Below, in pieces: positions 1-6,637 of a stretch of DNA of 10,246 nt; position 1 is the first letter of the stretch; each line of letters starts with the position of its first letter. The translations under genes were made by a program, and so were the position numbers. The notes beneath the pieces are model-generated. The model did no database searches. It was not told the DNA's origin and saw only the letters and a list, made by a program, of their open reading frames with translations. The DNA comes from Legionellales bacterium UBA4722 (lineage in GTDB: Bacteria > Pseudomonadota > Gammaproteobacteria > DSM-16500), in assembly GCA_002404295.1 (NCBI GenBank), contig DHJK01000178.1:9884-20129 (forward strand). The letters run 5' to 3'.

Positions 1-12
1 GAGTAAAGAAAA

Positions 13-924
13 ATGAAAACTTTATCATCCATTTTTATATTAACATTCATCTTTTTGTTATCCTATAATTTAGCATTCGCACAGAATATTGCCATTACAA
101 TGGATAATCCTAATTCTGAGCCTACGCCGTTATTGAATCCTGAAATACGAGATAAAAAAATACTATCCATTTTAGAAAAAAACCATTTAAAAATTGTGCT
201 TTTTGTTCAAGGATCGCAAGTGGATAATCCGCAAGATCGTGCATTGCTTGCTCGTTGGGATCATGCTGGACAAATTATAGGAAATCATACTTACTCTCAT
301 TTAAGCATTAATGAAATCACCGAAGAACAATATGAACAAGATACATTGAGGAATGAAAAGTTATTACAGTCATATCCTAACTTTAAAAAAATATTTCGAT
401 TCCCCTATCTAAAAGAAGGCGACACAATCACTAAACGTGATGGATTTAGAAAATTCCTCCACGAGCATGGGTATGAAATGGGGAGTGTTACCATTGACGC
501 TTCAGACTGGTATATTAGTGAGCGACTTGAAAAAAGATTAGCTCAAGATCCAAATGCTGATATTACACTTTATAAAGAATATTACCTTCAACACATATGG
601 AATCGCGCTCAGTATTATGACAACCTCGCTATAGAGTTACTTGGACGAAGTCCTAATCATACCCTTCTTGTGCATCATAATTTATTAAACGCATTATTTT
701 TAAGCGATTTAATTCAAATGTTCAAAGATAAAGGATGGAAGGTGATAAATGCAAATGAAGCATTTCAAGACCCCATATTTCAGATAACACCAGATACGTT
801 ACCAGCAGGTGAAAGTTTAATCTGGGCTTTAGCAAAGCAAACTGGACGTTATAATGATAAGCTACGATATCCGGGCGAAGATGAAGCATATGAAAAGGAT
901 GCTATGGATAAATTAGGTCTTTAA
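13..924 (+). CDS. Exported polysaccharide deacetylase-like (NodB-fold, CE4) protein
   Basis: A 303-residue protein with a clear signal peptide (hydrophobic residues 5-19, likely cut after Ala23 in N-L-A-F-A/Q), so it should act in the periplasm or outside. The rest follows the carbohydrate esterase 4 motif order: T-M-D-N-P at 29-33 (family form T-F-D-D-G-P), G-N-H-T-Y-S-H at 90-96 with two metal-binding histidines, R-F-P-Y at 129-132, D-A-S-D-W at 162-166, and L-L-V-H-H at 218-222. Such enzymes remove acetyl groups from N-acetylated sugars of peptidoglycan or other glycans; the substrate here cannot be read. The second Asp of motif 1, normally a metal ligand, is Asn32, while the likely catalytic base Asp31 remains. 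The ATG has a weak G-A-G Shine-Dalgarno at the window's first bases. The next gene starts 26 bp downstream. Fold assignment is solid, activity less so. Confidence 0.88.
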   Translation: MKTLSSIFILTFIFLLSYNLAFAQNIAITMDNPNSEPTPLLNPEIRDKKILSILEKNHLKIVLFVQGSQVDNPQDRALLARWDHAGQIIGNHTYSHLSINEITEEQYEQDTLRNEKLLQSYPNFKKIFRFPYLKEGDTITKRDGFRKFLHEHGYEMGSVTIDASDWYISERLEKRLAQDPNADITLYKEYYLQHIWNRAQYYDNLAIELLGRSPNHTLLVHHNLLNALFLSDLIQMFKDKGWKVINANEAFQDPIFQITPDTLPAGESLIWALAKQTGRYNDKLRYPGEDEAYEKDAMDKLGL

Positions 925-950
925 CCATGAGAAATTGAGGCAATTATTTT

Positions 951-1253
951 ATGAAAATAATTTTGAACAATCACGAGTACACATTATTAGTAGGGTATCA
1001 AAGAGATGATGGCTATAGGTTTGCATTCGATCAGCTTGCTGTAAAAACCTTTAATTTGTCTTTTGAGTCTTGGTACCAGTCTGGGTACTGGAAAGACAAA
1101 TATATACCTTACACACTAGGATTTACTCCAAAAGATACGTCCGCGTATGAATCAGAAGAAATTAGTAATGATGATGCGCTTTTTATTCAAGAAGGGAAAA
1201 CCCAGTTATTTGATGAGAATAAAGTGATGTTTCCCTTATTATCTCATGCGTAA
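951..1253 (+). CDS. Small protein resembling a GNAT acetyltransferase with an internal deletion
   Basis: A 100-residue protein with no signal peptide. Residues 29-55 (…F-E-S-W-Y-Q-S-G-Y-W-K-D-K-Y-I-P-Y-T-L) resemble the N-terminal region of a Firmicutes-type GNAT N-acetyltransferase family, which has a W-Y-Q-x-G-[YF]-W-x-D-K-Y-I-P-Y-S-L segment. Residues 57-100 (G-F-T-P-K-D-T-S-A-Y … K-V-M-F-P-L-L-S-H-A) resemble what I recall as the C-terminal end of the same proteins. If so, the acetyl-CoA-binding centre has been lost in frame, leaving a fused stub that is probably not an acetyltransferase. This comparison is from memory and needs a search. The start is an ATG with T-G-A-G-G at 936-940. It sits between the deacetylase and the hydrolase on the same strand with short gaps and may be co-transcribed. 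It could be a pseudogene or a repurposed small protein. Confidence 0.6.
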   Translation: MKIILNNHEYTLLVGYQRDDGYRFAFDQLAVKTFNLSFESWYQSGYWKDKYIPYTLGFTPKDTSAYESEEISNDDALFIQEGKTQLFDENKVMFPLLSHA

Positions 1254-1276
1254 TGCATTTATAGAAACGGGGTTTA

Positions 1277-2593
1277 ATGAAACGTCAAAACGCAAACGAG
1301 GTGATGATGAAATATAAATTAGATTTAAAAGAAGCGAAAGATAAAATTAGAAATACTATTGATGAACTGCTTAATCATAAGCAACATAGTGGTTCTATTA
1401 TTGTTGCAATCAATAGTAATACTATCTATAAAAATTATTTCGGTTATGCTGATATCTTAAAAAAAATTCCTATATCTCAGGATACACAGCTTCTTGCTGG
1501 GTCAGTTACGAAGCAATTTGCAGCTGTAGCAATTCTAAGGGCGCTATACGATAAAATTACTTATAAAAATGATCATGAAGAAATTAAAGACATTATCCAA
1601 AATGAATTGAATTATACAATAGATCACTATTTACCGTTAGAGCATGATATTTGGAATGGTTCCATGCCAACATGGGCAAATACAGTAACAATACATCAAT
1701 TGTTAGTACATTCATCAGGAATAACTAACTATACTAGCTTGCCTGATTTTGAAAAACAAAAATTTCTTAAAGATTCAGATATTGTTTCATTTTTTAAAAA
1801 TCATGAACTTGAATTTACATCAGGAGAAAAATTTTCATACAGTAATTCAGGCTACTATTTATTAGGAATAATCATTCAACAAATTACTCAGCAGCGTCTT
1901 GATACCTATCTTGAAAAAACCTTTTTCGATCCACTTCAAATGCGGTCAACTTTCTTAGCAATTCAAGGTACTGTAGATGATCTGATACGGTCTGACGCTA
2001 GGTTTTCACATTTAGCTCGTGGATATCAGTATGAAATTGCAGAACAACATACTAATTTAAAAGAAATTAATCGATATGAGTCAATGGAAGTTCCGGGCGC
2101 AGGAGGTAGCCTTATCTCTACGGCAGAGGATTTACTAAAATGGAATAATGCTTTATACAATGGGAAAATAATCCCTACATTTTTACTTGAGTTATTTCTG
2201 AAGCCCTATCTAGTAACAGAAAGTGCAGATGCATATTATGGCTATGGTATAGAAATCATGCAGTCGGATATACTAGGAAAATACTATTCTCACCGAGGAG
2301 GCATACCTGGTTTTCGCTCAATACTGACATATATCCCTTTATTGCAAATATCAATTGTAACCTTACAAAATATAGCTGCGGATCCAGAAAAAATAATGCC
2401 AGACGTAGAAAAAATTAAAGCTGATATACCAAAAACCTTATCACCAGAGGAAAGCATGCAAGAACTTACAAAAAGGATAGAGGATAAATATCCTAATATA
2501 AACCAGAACAAGAAACGTTACGAATTATCACCTGTGTATGATGCTATTATAAAAGCGATTGAAAGTGTTTGCATTTTGAAGAGCCCTGATTAA
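1277..2593 (+). CDS. Serine hydrolase of the beta-lactamase / penicillin-binding (class C, AmpC-like) family
   Basis: A 438-residue protein with the serine beta-lactamase-family triad of motifs: S76-V-T-K79 (SxxK nucleophile and base), Y188-S-N190 (YxN), and H339-R-G341 (the KTG-equivalent HxG). Further family landmarks are L-L-V-H-S-S-G at 142-148 and A-G-G-S-L-I-S-T-A-E-D at 275-285. Members are D-Ala-D-Ala carboxypeptidases, D-aminopeptidases, esterases or beta-lactamases; the motifs alone do not choose between them. Unlike most, no signal peptide is visible: the N-terminus is charged (M-K-R-Q-N-A-N-E-V-M-M-K-Y-K). The ATG at 1277 has only a modest upstream G-G-G-G. In-frame ATGs at 1304 and 1307 sit just after G-A-G-G-T-G and may be the true start, but that would not create a signal peptide either. 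The gene ends 11 bp from the convergent transporter gene, with no terminator visible between them. Confidence 0.9.
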   Translation: MKRQNANEVMMKYKLDLKEAKDKIRNTIDELLNHKQHSGSIIVAINSNTIYKNYFGYADILKKIPISQDTQLLAGSVTKQFAAVAILRALYDKITYKNDHEEIKDIIQNELNYTIDHYLPLEHDIWNGSMPTWANTVTIHQLLVHSSGITNYTSLPDFEKQKFLKDSDIVSFFKNHELEFTSGEKFSYSNSGYYLLGIIIQQITQQRLDTYLEKTFFDPLQMRSTFLAIQGTVDDLIRSDARFSHLARGYQYEIAEQHTNLKEINRYESMEVPGAGGSLISTAEDLLKWNNALYNGKIIPTFLLELFLKPYLVTESADAYYGYGIEIMQSDILGKYYSHRGGIPGFRSILTYIPLLQISIVTLQNIAADPEKIMPDVEKIKADIPKTLSPEESMQELTKRIEDKYPNINQNKKRYELSPVYDAIIKAIESVCILKSPD

Positions 2594-2604
2594 ATTGTCA
2601 ACAC

Positions 2605-4401
2605 TTACTCCACAATAGGCGGGATAAACCCACCCGCTTGCATATGCCAAAGTTTAAAGAAATGGCTTTCATTATTCGCTAATAAAGAATCTAAAGAACC
2701 ATCTTCGACTATTTTACCTTTCACAAAAACGAGTATTCTATCCATGTCTTTTAATGTTGATAAACGATGAGCTATAACTATCGTGGTTCTGTTCCTAATG
2801 ACCTCGTGCAAGCTTTCTTGAATATAGCGTTCAGTAATTGAATCAAGTGAACTAGTAGCTTCATCTAATATTAAAATAGGCGCATTTTTGAGAAAAGCTC
2901 TAGCAATAGCAATGCGTTGTCTTTGCCCGCCTGAAAGTTTCACACCTTTTTCGCCTACTAAAGACTGATACTGGTCAGGTAATTCTATAATAAATTCATC
3001 ACATCGTGCTTTCTTCGCTGCATCAATGACATCGTTATCAGTTGCATCCATTCTTGCAAAACGTATATTCTCCATGATGGTACGGTGGAACAAATCGGAT
3101 TCCTGCGGGATCGTACCTATTTGTTTTCTGAGCGATTTCTTGGTTACACATTTAATGTCTTGATTATCAATGGTGATTTTTCCTGATTGTATATCAATCA
3201 ATCGTAATATGAGTTTAATGAATGTTGATTTACCACCACCAGAATAACCGACTAAGCCAACTTTCTCACCCGGATTAATTGTAACGTCTAAACCAGTAAA
3301 TAAAGGATTACTTTTTCCATATTGAAAATTCACATTTTGAAATTTAATTTCACCTTGTTTTATCTGGATAGGTAATGCGCCAGGCATGTCTGTAATTTCA
3401 TGGGGTACTCTTATGAAAGTGAGCGCTTGGTTACACGTTCCTACTATCTTTGAGAATTTTTGCATATCTCGGCCAATGCCATATACGATTTGTAACATGG
3501 ACATTGATAACATGAGAACCAATGCAAAATCACCGATACTTACCCACTCATGCAAACGACCATATATAAGCCCTATCACCATAAATGCAATTAACAAAGT
3601 GACACCTGTGCCTTGGACAAAAGACATTTTAAGAATATACCATTGCAATGCTTTATCACTTTTAACTAATAAATCAATATCATTTTCTACTTTTGAAACT
3701 TCATCAGTGATATTACCGAACAATTTAGTACTCATAACATTAGCGATTGAATCTGCTATGCTACTTCCTACTTTTGCTCCATCTTCTGAGTATTGTCTTG
3801 CGTACACTTCAGATTTTTTGTTTGCGATATAAGAATAATAAATAAAACAAAAACACCAAAAGATCAGAATTAAACCAAATAGTGGATTGACAGTGAGAAA
3901 CAATGTGATACAAGCGAATAAAAGTGCAACAAAGCGAAAATAAAATTCACCTGCCATACTAATTAATGAATCTATCTCGACTAAATCATTTATTTTTTTA
4001 GTAAGACTACCTGTAAAAGTATTTTGAAAAAAATTGTGTGAGTGGTGTAGTAAATAAGTAAATACATCTTTTCCCGCTGATGCTTTTATGTAAGGGTATA
4101 AGCACAAATTAATGTATTGAAAAAATCGTAAAGCAACATTGATAACCATGGGTAATGCTATAAAAATAGCAGCTGGTATGATAATAGCGCTAATTAGTTT
4201 ACTTTGATCATCCGAGTATTGAATGCCTGTATTAATTAAAATTTTTAAAAGATATGGATTAAGCGACATTTCAATGGAGTGAATAATTGCAATAAAGGTA
4301 ATCCCAAATAAGCACCATTTTTTATTTTTTAAATAACGCCATATAAAAGGTATCAATTTATTAGGAAGATCATTATCTGAGACCTTATTGCTATTTTTCA
4401 T
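2605..4401 (-). CDS. ABC exporter half-transporter (permease fused to ATPase)
   Basis: A 598-residue protein of the usual exporter length. The N-terminal membrane domain (about 28-310) has roughly six hydrophobic segments, near 30-45, 70-90, 152-170, 173-192, 262-281 and 288-306. The C-terminal nucleotide-binding domain (about 350-585) is complete: Walker A G385-Y-S-G-G-G-K-S392, Q-loop Gln433, signature L-S-G-G-Q at 489-493, Walker B I-L-I-L-D-E at 509-514, D-loop S-S-L-D at 517-520 and H-loop His545. It should work as a homodimer, or with a partner half-transporter not present here, to export a lipid, peptide or drug. MsbA, LipA and multidrug families share this layout, so the substrate is open. 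No C39 peptidase domain is present. The ATG follows A-A-T-A-G-G on the minus strand. The gene is alone on its strand and convergent with the hydrolase gene. Confidence 0.95.
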   Translation of the reverse strand: MKNSNKVSDNDLPNKLIPFIWRYLKNKKWCLFGITFIAIIHSIEMSLNPYLLKILINTGIQYSDDQSKLISAIIIPAAIFIALPMVINVALRFFQYINLCLYPYIKASAGKDVFTYLLHHSHNFFQNTFTGSLTKKINDLVEIDSLISMAGEFYFRFVALLFACITLFLTVNPLFGLILIFWCFCFIYYSYIANKKSEVYARQYSEDGAKVGSSIADSIANVMSTKLFGNITDEVSKVENDIDLLVKSDKALQWYILKMSFVQGTGVTLLIAFMVIGLIYGRLHEWVSIGDFALVLMLSMSMLQIVYGIGRDMQKFSKIVGTCNQALTFIRVPHEITDMPGALPIQIKQGEIKFQNVNFQYGKSNPLFTGLDVTINPGEKVGLVGYSGGGKSTFIKLILRLIDIQSGKITIDNQDIKCVTKKSLRKQIGTIPQESDLFHRTIMENIRFARMDATDNDVIDAAKKARCDEFIIELPDQYQSLVGEKGVKLSGGQRQRIAIARAFLKNAPILILDEATSSLDSITERYIQESLHEVIRNRTTIVIAHRLSTLKDMDRILVFVKGKIVEDGSLDSLLANNESHFFKLWHMQAGGFIPPIVE

Positions 4402-4713
4402 AGGACATACCTATTTGAGGTTCATTAATATATTATTGCATTTTTTGAACAAGAATTGAAGTTTAGTTGCTGTGCTGAAATGTATTAGATCAACTTCATT
4501 ATGATTGAGTATTATCCTGCTTTCATTCGAACATTTATAATACAGACTTAGCAAGCTTTTTTGTTTGCTAAAAAGATATGAATTATTAACAATAGAGCGA
4601 GCAGTGTGATATTGCAATGAACACGTGTAATCAAGTATTTTATAGGCCATCCAGGTGCAGGTAAAGCGGTGATGATTAGCGTAGAGGTAATCGATTTATG
4701 GTGAGTAAACTAT
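4402..4713. other. Gene-poor stretch with a P-loop gene remnant
   Basis: No convincing intact gene here. On the plus strand an ATG at 4616 begins M-N-T and, after a shift of frame, continues R-V-I-K-Y-F-I-G-H-P-G-A-G-K (about 4624-4665) before a stop at 4702-4704. G-H-P-G-A-G-K fits a Walker A P-loop at the usual place near the N-terminus of small kinases, so this may be the decayed front of a P-loop NTPase gene. A 7-bp inverted repeat (T-T-A-G-C-A-A at 4548-4554 with its complement at 4565-4571) lies upstream. It lacks a following T-run and is not a terminator. The promoter of the ABC transporter gene must lie in this stretch on the minus strand, but no strong -35/-10 pair stands out. Confidence 0.35.
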
Positions 4714-4947
4714 ATGACTAAAATTTCTTATGTTAACCAAATTTCAGAAAAAACCCTGAAAAAAATGGAAGATGGTTTAAAAGAGTATGAACTGAGTCAT
4801 GGTATTCATGTTGATTATACGCCTTTCGCATTTGAGATTTATAACGAAAACGGTGATGTCATTGGGGTATTAGACGCATTTTCTTCTTATTCGTCGATTC
4901 ACTTTTATAATCAATATTTATTAGTCAGGGGGTTTTGCTACATATAG
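4714..4947 (+). pseudogene. N-terminal fragment of a GNAT family N-acetyltransferase
   Basis: A 77-codon open frame starting at an ATG with G-G-T-G-A-G at 4700-4705. Residues 1-62 look like the front of a small GNAT acetyltransferase: an N-terminal helix (S-E-K-T-L-K-K-M-E-D-G-L-K-E-Y-E), then P-F-A-F-E-I-Y-N-E-N-G-D-V-I-G-V-L and A-F-S-S-Y-S-S-I-H, the strand that normally leads into the acetyl-CoA-binding motif (family form D-x-W-V-x-x-x-x-R-G-x-G-x-G). That motif is absent. After S-I-H the frame runs through unrelated residues (F-Y-N-Q-Y-L-L-V-R-G-F-C-Y-I) into a stop. The break falls just before the repeated sequence T-A-G-C-A-A-A-T-T-T-G-T-A-G-C-A-A, so the loss of the 3' part may be tied to arrival of the DNA to its right. 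Not expected to be an active enzyme. Confidence 0.65.
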
Positions 4948-4961
4948 CAAATTTGTAGCAA
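4933..4961. repeat. Copy of the toxin-antitoxin operator-like repeat at the GNAT break point
   Basis: Contains T-T-T-T-G-C-T-A-C-A (4933-4942) facing T-G-T-A-G-C-A-A (4954-4961), an 8-bp inverted repeat with an 11-bp spacer. It overlaps a 19-bp segment (4943-4961) that matches 6553-6571 with one mismatch; the last 17 bases are identical. The other copy lies in the control region of the toxin-antitoxin operon. It may be a leftover operator from a lost toxin-antitoxin locus or one end of an inserted segment. Confidence 0.65.
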
Positions 4962-5108
4962 GATCGTCACGAAAAAATCATTTAAGCATGTAATTATGTC
5001 AATAGAGTCGATCAATTCTGATCAAATATTATAGTGAATATGATTTTTATGACTAATAAATGCTCAATTTGTTATTATGGCAAATCAATTAGTTAAGCAG
5101 GAGTGGAT

Positions 5109-5846
5109 ATGGCTCGATTAACAAAAATATTATTAATTATCAGCGTGTTATTCGTTTTACCTGTGACTGCATGGGCAGCTGCCCAAAAGCCTTTTCGTCT
5201 TTTAATAACGTCTTTCGATCCTTTTCACGGTGCCTCTACAAATAACACTCAGGCAATAGCTGCTCAACTTAAAAATATTCTTCCGAATAAATTAGGCGCA
5301 CCCATTGAGATAAGAATTTGCAATCTTTCGGTGGTTTATGATGTTGCGGCTCATCAAGCTATGCAGTGTGTAGATGATTTCCAGCCTGATGCAGTCGTTT
5401 CTATGGGAGAAGCGTATTGTACAGTGCGTTTGGAAACGGCAGCTACTAACTGGGATAATGATACTTGGGCAGATAACGCTGGGCAAATTCGCAGTGGTAG
5501 TGTCATTATTCCCGGCGGCCCACAACGAAGTGGATTTGTATTCCCTGTGTCTGATTTATTTTGCACTTTTCAACCCGCTAATCCACCTAACACGGTGATA
5601 TCTCATGATCCAGGCGGATTTGTTTGCAATAATACGGCTTATCATTTGAGTGAAACACTAAAAAAATTACATATCGTATTTACTTTTATTCATGTGCCCA
5701 ATGCGCAGTGTCCAGCAAAACAAGCGGATTCCACTACAAATGCGCAAACTATTGCGACTATGCTTGTTCCAGCTATTCAAGACATTACGAATGGCAGTTT
5801 TTCATTCAATAACGACGCAGGAATACTAGTTACCTACGCTTTCTAA
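5109..5846 (+). CDS. Exported pyroglutamyl-peptidase I-like protein (peptidase family C15)
   Basis: A 245-residue protein with a signal peptide (hydrophobic 7-19, likely cut after A-W-A near residue 23), so it should be periplasmic or secreted. The mature part follows the C15 fold. It begins L-L-I-T-S-F-D-P-F (31-39; family form V-L-x-T-G-F-x-P-F). It then has G-E-A-Y-C-T-V-R-L-E-T-A-A-T-N at 100-114 with catalytic Glu109, D-N-A-G at 122-125, D-P-G-G-F-V-C-N-N-T-A-Y at 167-178 with nucleophile Cys173, and F-I-H-V-P at 193-197 with catalytic His195. All three catalytic residues are kept. Classical Pcp is cytosolic and removes N-terminal pyroglutamate from peptides; export is the odd feature. 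I chose the ATG at 5109 because A-G-G-A-G at 5099-5103 is well spaced to it and overlaps the alternative GTG at 5103. The gene is richer in G+C than its surroundings and stands alone on its strand. Confidence 0.85.
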   Translation: MARLTKILLIISVLFVLPVTAWAAAQKPFRLLITSFDPFHGASTNNTQAIAAQLKNILPNKLGAPIEIRICNLSVVYDVAAHQAMQCVDDFQPDAVVSMGEAYCTVRLETAATNWDNDTWADNAGQIRSGSVIIPGGPQRSGFVFPVSDLFCTFQPANPPNTVISHDPGGFVCNNTAYHLSETLKKLHIVFTFIHVPNAQCPAKQADSTTNAQTIATMLVPAIQDITNGSFSFNNDAGILVTYAF

Positions 5847-5897
5847 CAAAAGGAAGAGAATGAGTGATTCCTTTTCTATAAGTATTTTTTTTGTTAG
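5843..5897. terminator. Nested inverted repeats, possible terminator shared by convergent genes
   Basis: Two pairings overlap here. C-T-A-A-C-A-A-A-A (5843-5851) complements T-T-T-T-G-T-T-A-G (5889-5897), and A-A-A-A-G-G-A-A (5848-5855) complements T-T-C-C-T-T-T-T (5868-5875). A run of eight T lies at 5885-5892. The position, just after the peptidase stop and facing the toxin-antitoxin operon, suits a terminator for the plus strand. The stems are AT-rich and the T-run is not directly against the inner stem, so strength is doubtful. Confidence 0.4.
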
Positions 5898-5973
5898 TCA
5901 GTATTGCACCAATACGAGTATATATTACGATTTTTTTGGGTTTTTAATAATTAATCGGTAGCTTACGATTGTT

Positions 5974-6255
5974 CTATAGTTTTTTCTTTAGGCCACGGTA
6001 AAAATTTTCATGAACCCCTAGGGCGAGTAATAATCTTTCTTTTGGGTACCATTCATATCCTAATAAAAACTCCTTTGCATGGAATTTAAATTTATAAACG
6101 AATATCCCCGCAAGATCGCTTTTTTTTTCTTCACCTATTTTTGGGTTTTTAATTATCTCATTAATGGCCTCATTAACTATTTCTCTCTCATTAGAATGCA
6201 ATTTTTTATAGGCCTTTTTGAACCCAGGCATTTGATTAATTACTATTTCCGACAC
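5974..6255 (-). CDS. RelE/ParE-family toxin of a type II toxin-antitoxin system
   Basis: A 93-residue basic protein whose ending (F-V-Y-K-F-K-F-H-A-K-E-F-L-L-G-Y-E-W at 52-69, then L-L-L-A-L-G-V-H-E-N-F-Y-R-G-L-K at 75-90) is typical of ParE-like RelE/ParE toxins, where L-A-L-G-x-H-E-N-F-Y-R-x-L-K closes the fold. Relatives either cleave mRNA on the ribosome or poison gyrase; this sequence does not decide which. The start is a GTG at 6255, two bases after the antitoxin stop, with G-A-G-G inside the antitoxin's last codons. That means translational coupling and a weak start codon, which would keep toxin below antitoxin. An in-frame ATG at residue 9 is possible but has poorer support. The 9-residue segment before it contains normal family sequence. 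Confidence 0.87.
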   Translation of the reverse strand: MSEIVINQMPGFKKAYKKLHSNEREIVNEAINEIIKNPKIGEEKKSDLAGIFVYKFKFHAKEFLLGYEWYPKERLLLALGVHENFYRGLKKKL

Positions 6256-6257
6256 TT

Positions 6258-6476
6258 CTATTCCTCAACCTTAAATGGTTCAGCTAGGGATCTATCCTGA
6301 TGTTTTGCAATTAAAAGGTCTTTTACAAACTCAATAGGTAAATCAGGGTTATCCAACGCGCATTTCCCAATCGTTGCCCAGTATTCAATTTGATTAGGAA
6401 TAGACCTGCATTCAGCTCGAGCTGTCTTTTTGGCTTCGTTATAAATTGTTTCATCTATTCGTATCGCTACACCCAT
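6258..6476 (-). CDS. ParD-like antitoxin, partner of the RelE/ParE toxin
   Basis: A 72-residue protein beginning M-G-V-A-I-R-I-D-E-T-I-Y-N-E-A-K-K, the strand and first helix of a ribbon-helix-helix DNA-binding domain. It continues A-E-C-R-S-I-P-N-Q-I-E-Y-W-A-T-I-G-K (second helix, with the W-A-x-I-G-K pattern of ParD-like antitoxins) and has an acidic C-terminal tail that would wrap the toxin. It should neutralise the toxin and repress its own promoter, with the toxin as co-repressor, as known for this class. I start it at the ATG at 6476 because A-G-G-T-G-A (6482-6487, minus strand) is well spaced to it; a GTG three codons upstream at 6485 overlaps that site. The toxin gene follows after two bases, so the two form one operon. 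Confidence 0.85.
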   Translation of the reverse strand: MGVAIRIDETIYNEAKKTARAECRSIPNQIEYWATIGKCALDNPDLPIEFVKDLLIAKHQDRSLAEPFKVEE

Positions 6477-6497
6477 ATTAGTCACCTACAATAGTAA

Positions 6498-6575
6498 TGG
6501 TTTGCTACATTTGTAGTATAGCACACCTTAGTATTTTTGCTATGCATAACGCTGTAGCAAATTTGTAGCAAACCA
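6498..6575 (-). promoter_or_regulatory. Promoter and operator region of the toxin-antitoxin operon
   Basis: Read on the minus strand, T-G-C-T-A-T-A-C-T (6515-6523) is a good extended -10 box about 40 bp before the antitoxin start; no clear -35 goes with it. Around it lie copies of one word. T-G-G-T-T-T-G-C-T-A-C-A at 6498-6509 is the exact reverse complement of 6564-6575. T-G-T-A-G-C-A-A-A occurs twice in tandem at 6553-6561 and 6564-6572. C-T-A-C-A-T-T-T-G-T-A-G at 6504-6515 is a small palindrome overlapping the edge of the -10. This suits cooperative binding by a ribbon-helix-helix antitoxin at both sides of the promoter, with looping or spreading; that reading is inferred. Confidence 0.6.
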
Positions 6576-6637
6576 AGGTATGATTACCCAGTATTATGAG
6601 CTGGTTAGATTTTTTTGGTACAGCTAAAGCACAACTA

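Noticed and set aside
3386..3832. 148-codon plus-strand frame
   Set aside because: Antisense shadow of the ABC transporter membrane domain.
4548..4571. Inverted repeat T-T-A-G-C-A-A / T-T-G-C-T-A-A considered as a terminator
   Set aside because: No T-run follows on either strand and it is not at the end of a gene.
4411..4650. 79-codon minus-strand frame just upstream of the ABC transporter gene
   Set aside because: No Shine-Dalgarno, no recognisable fold, residue use like chance AT-rich sequence, and it overlaps the P-loop remnant on the other strand. Being 9 bp from the transporter start is its only support.
5292..5598. Three 70-77 codon frames inside the peptidase gene
   Set aside because: They lie on top of a gene with complete catalytic motifs and show no family features of their own.
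6079..6300. 73-codon plus-strand frame across the toxin-antitoxin junction
   Set aside because: Antisense to two well-supported genes; rich in Phe, Tyr and Ile as expected of a shadow frame.
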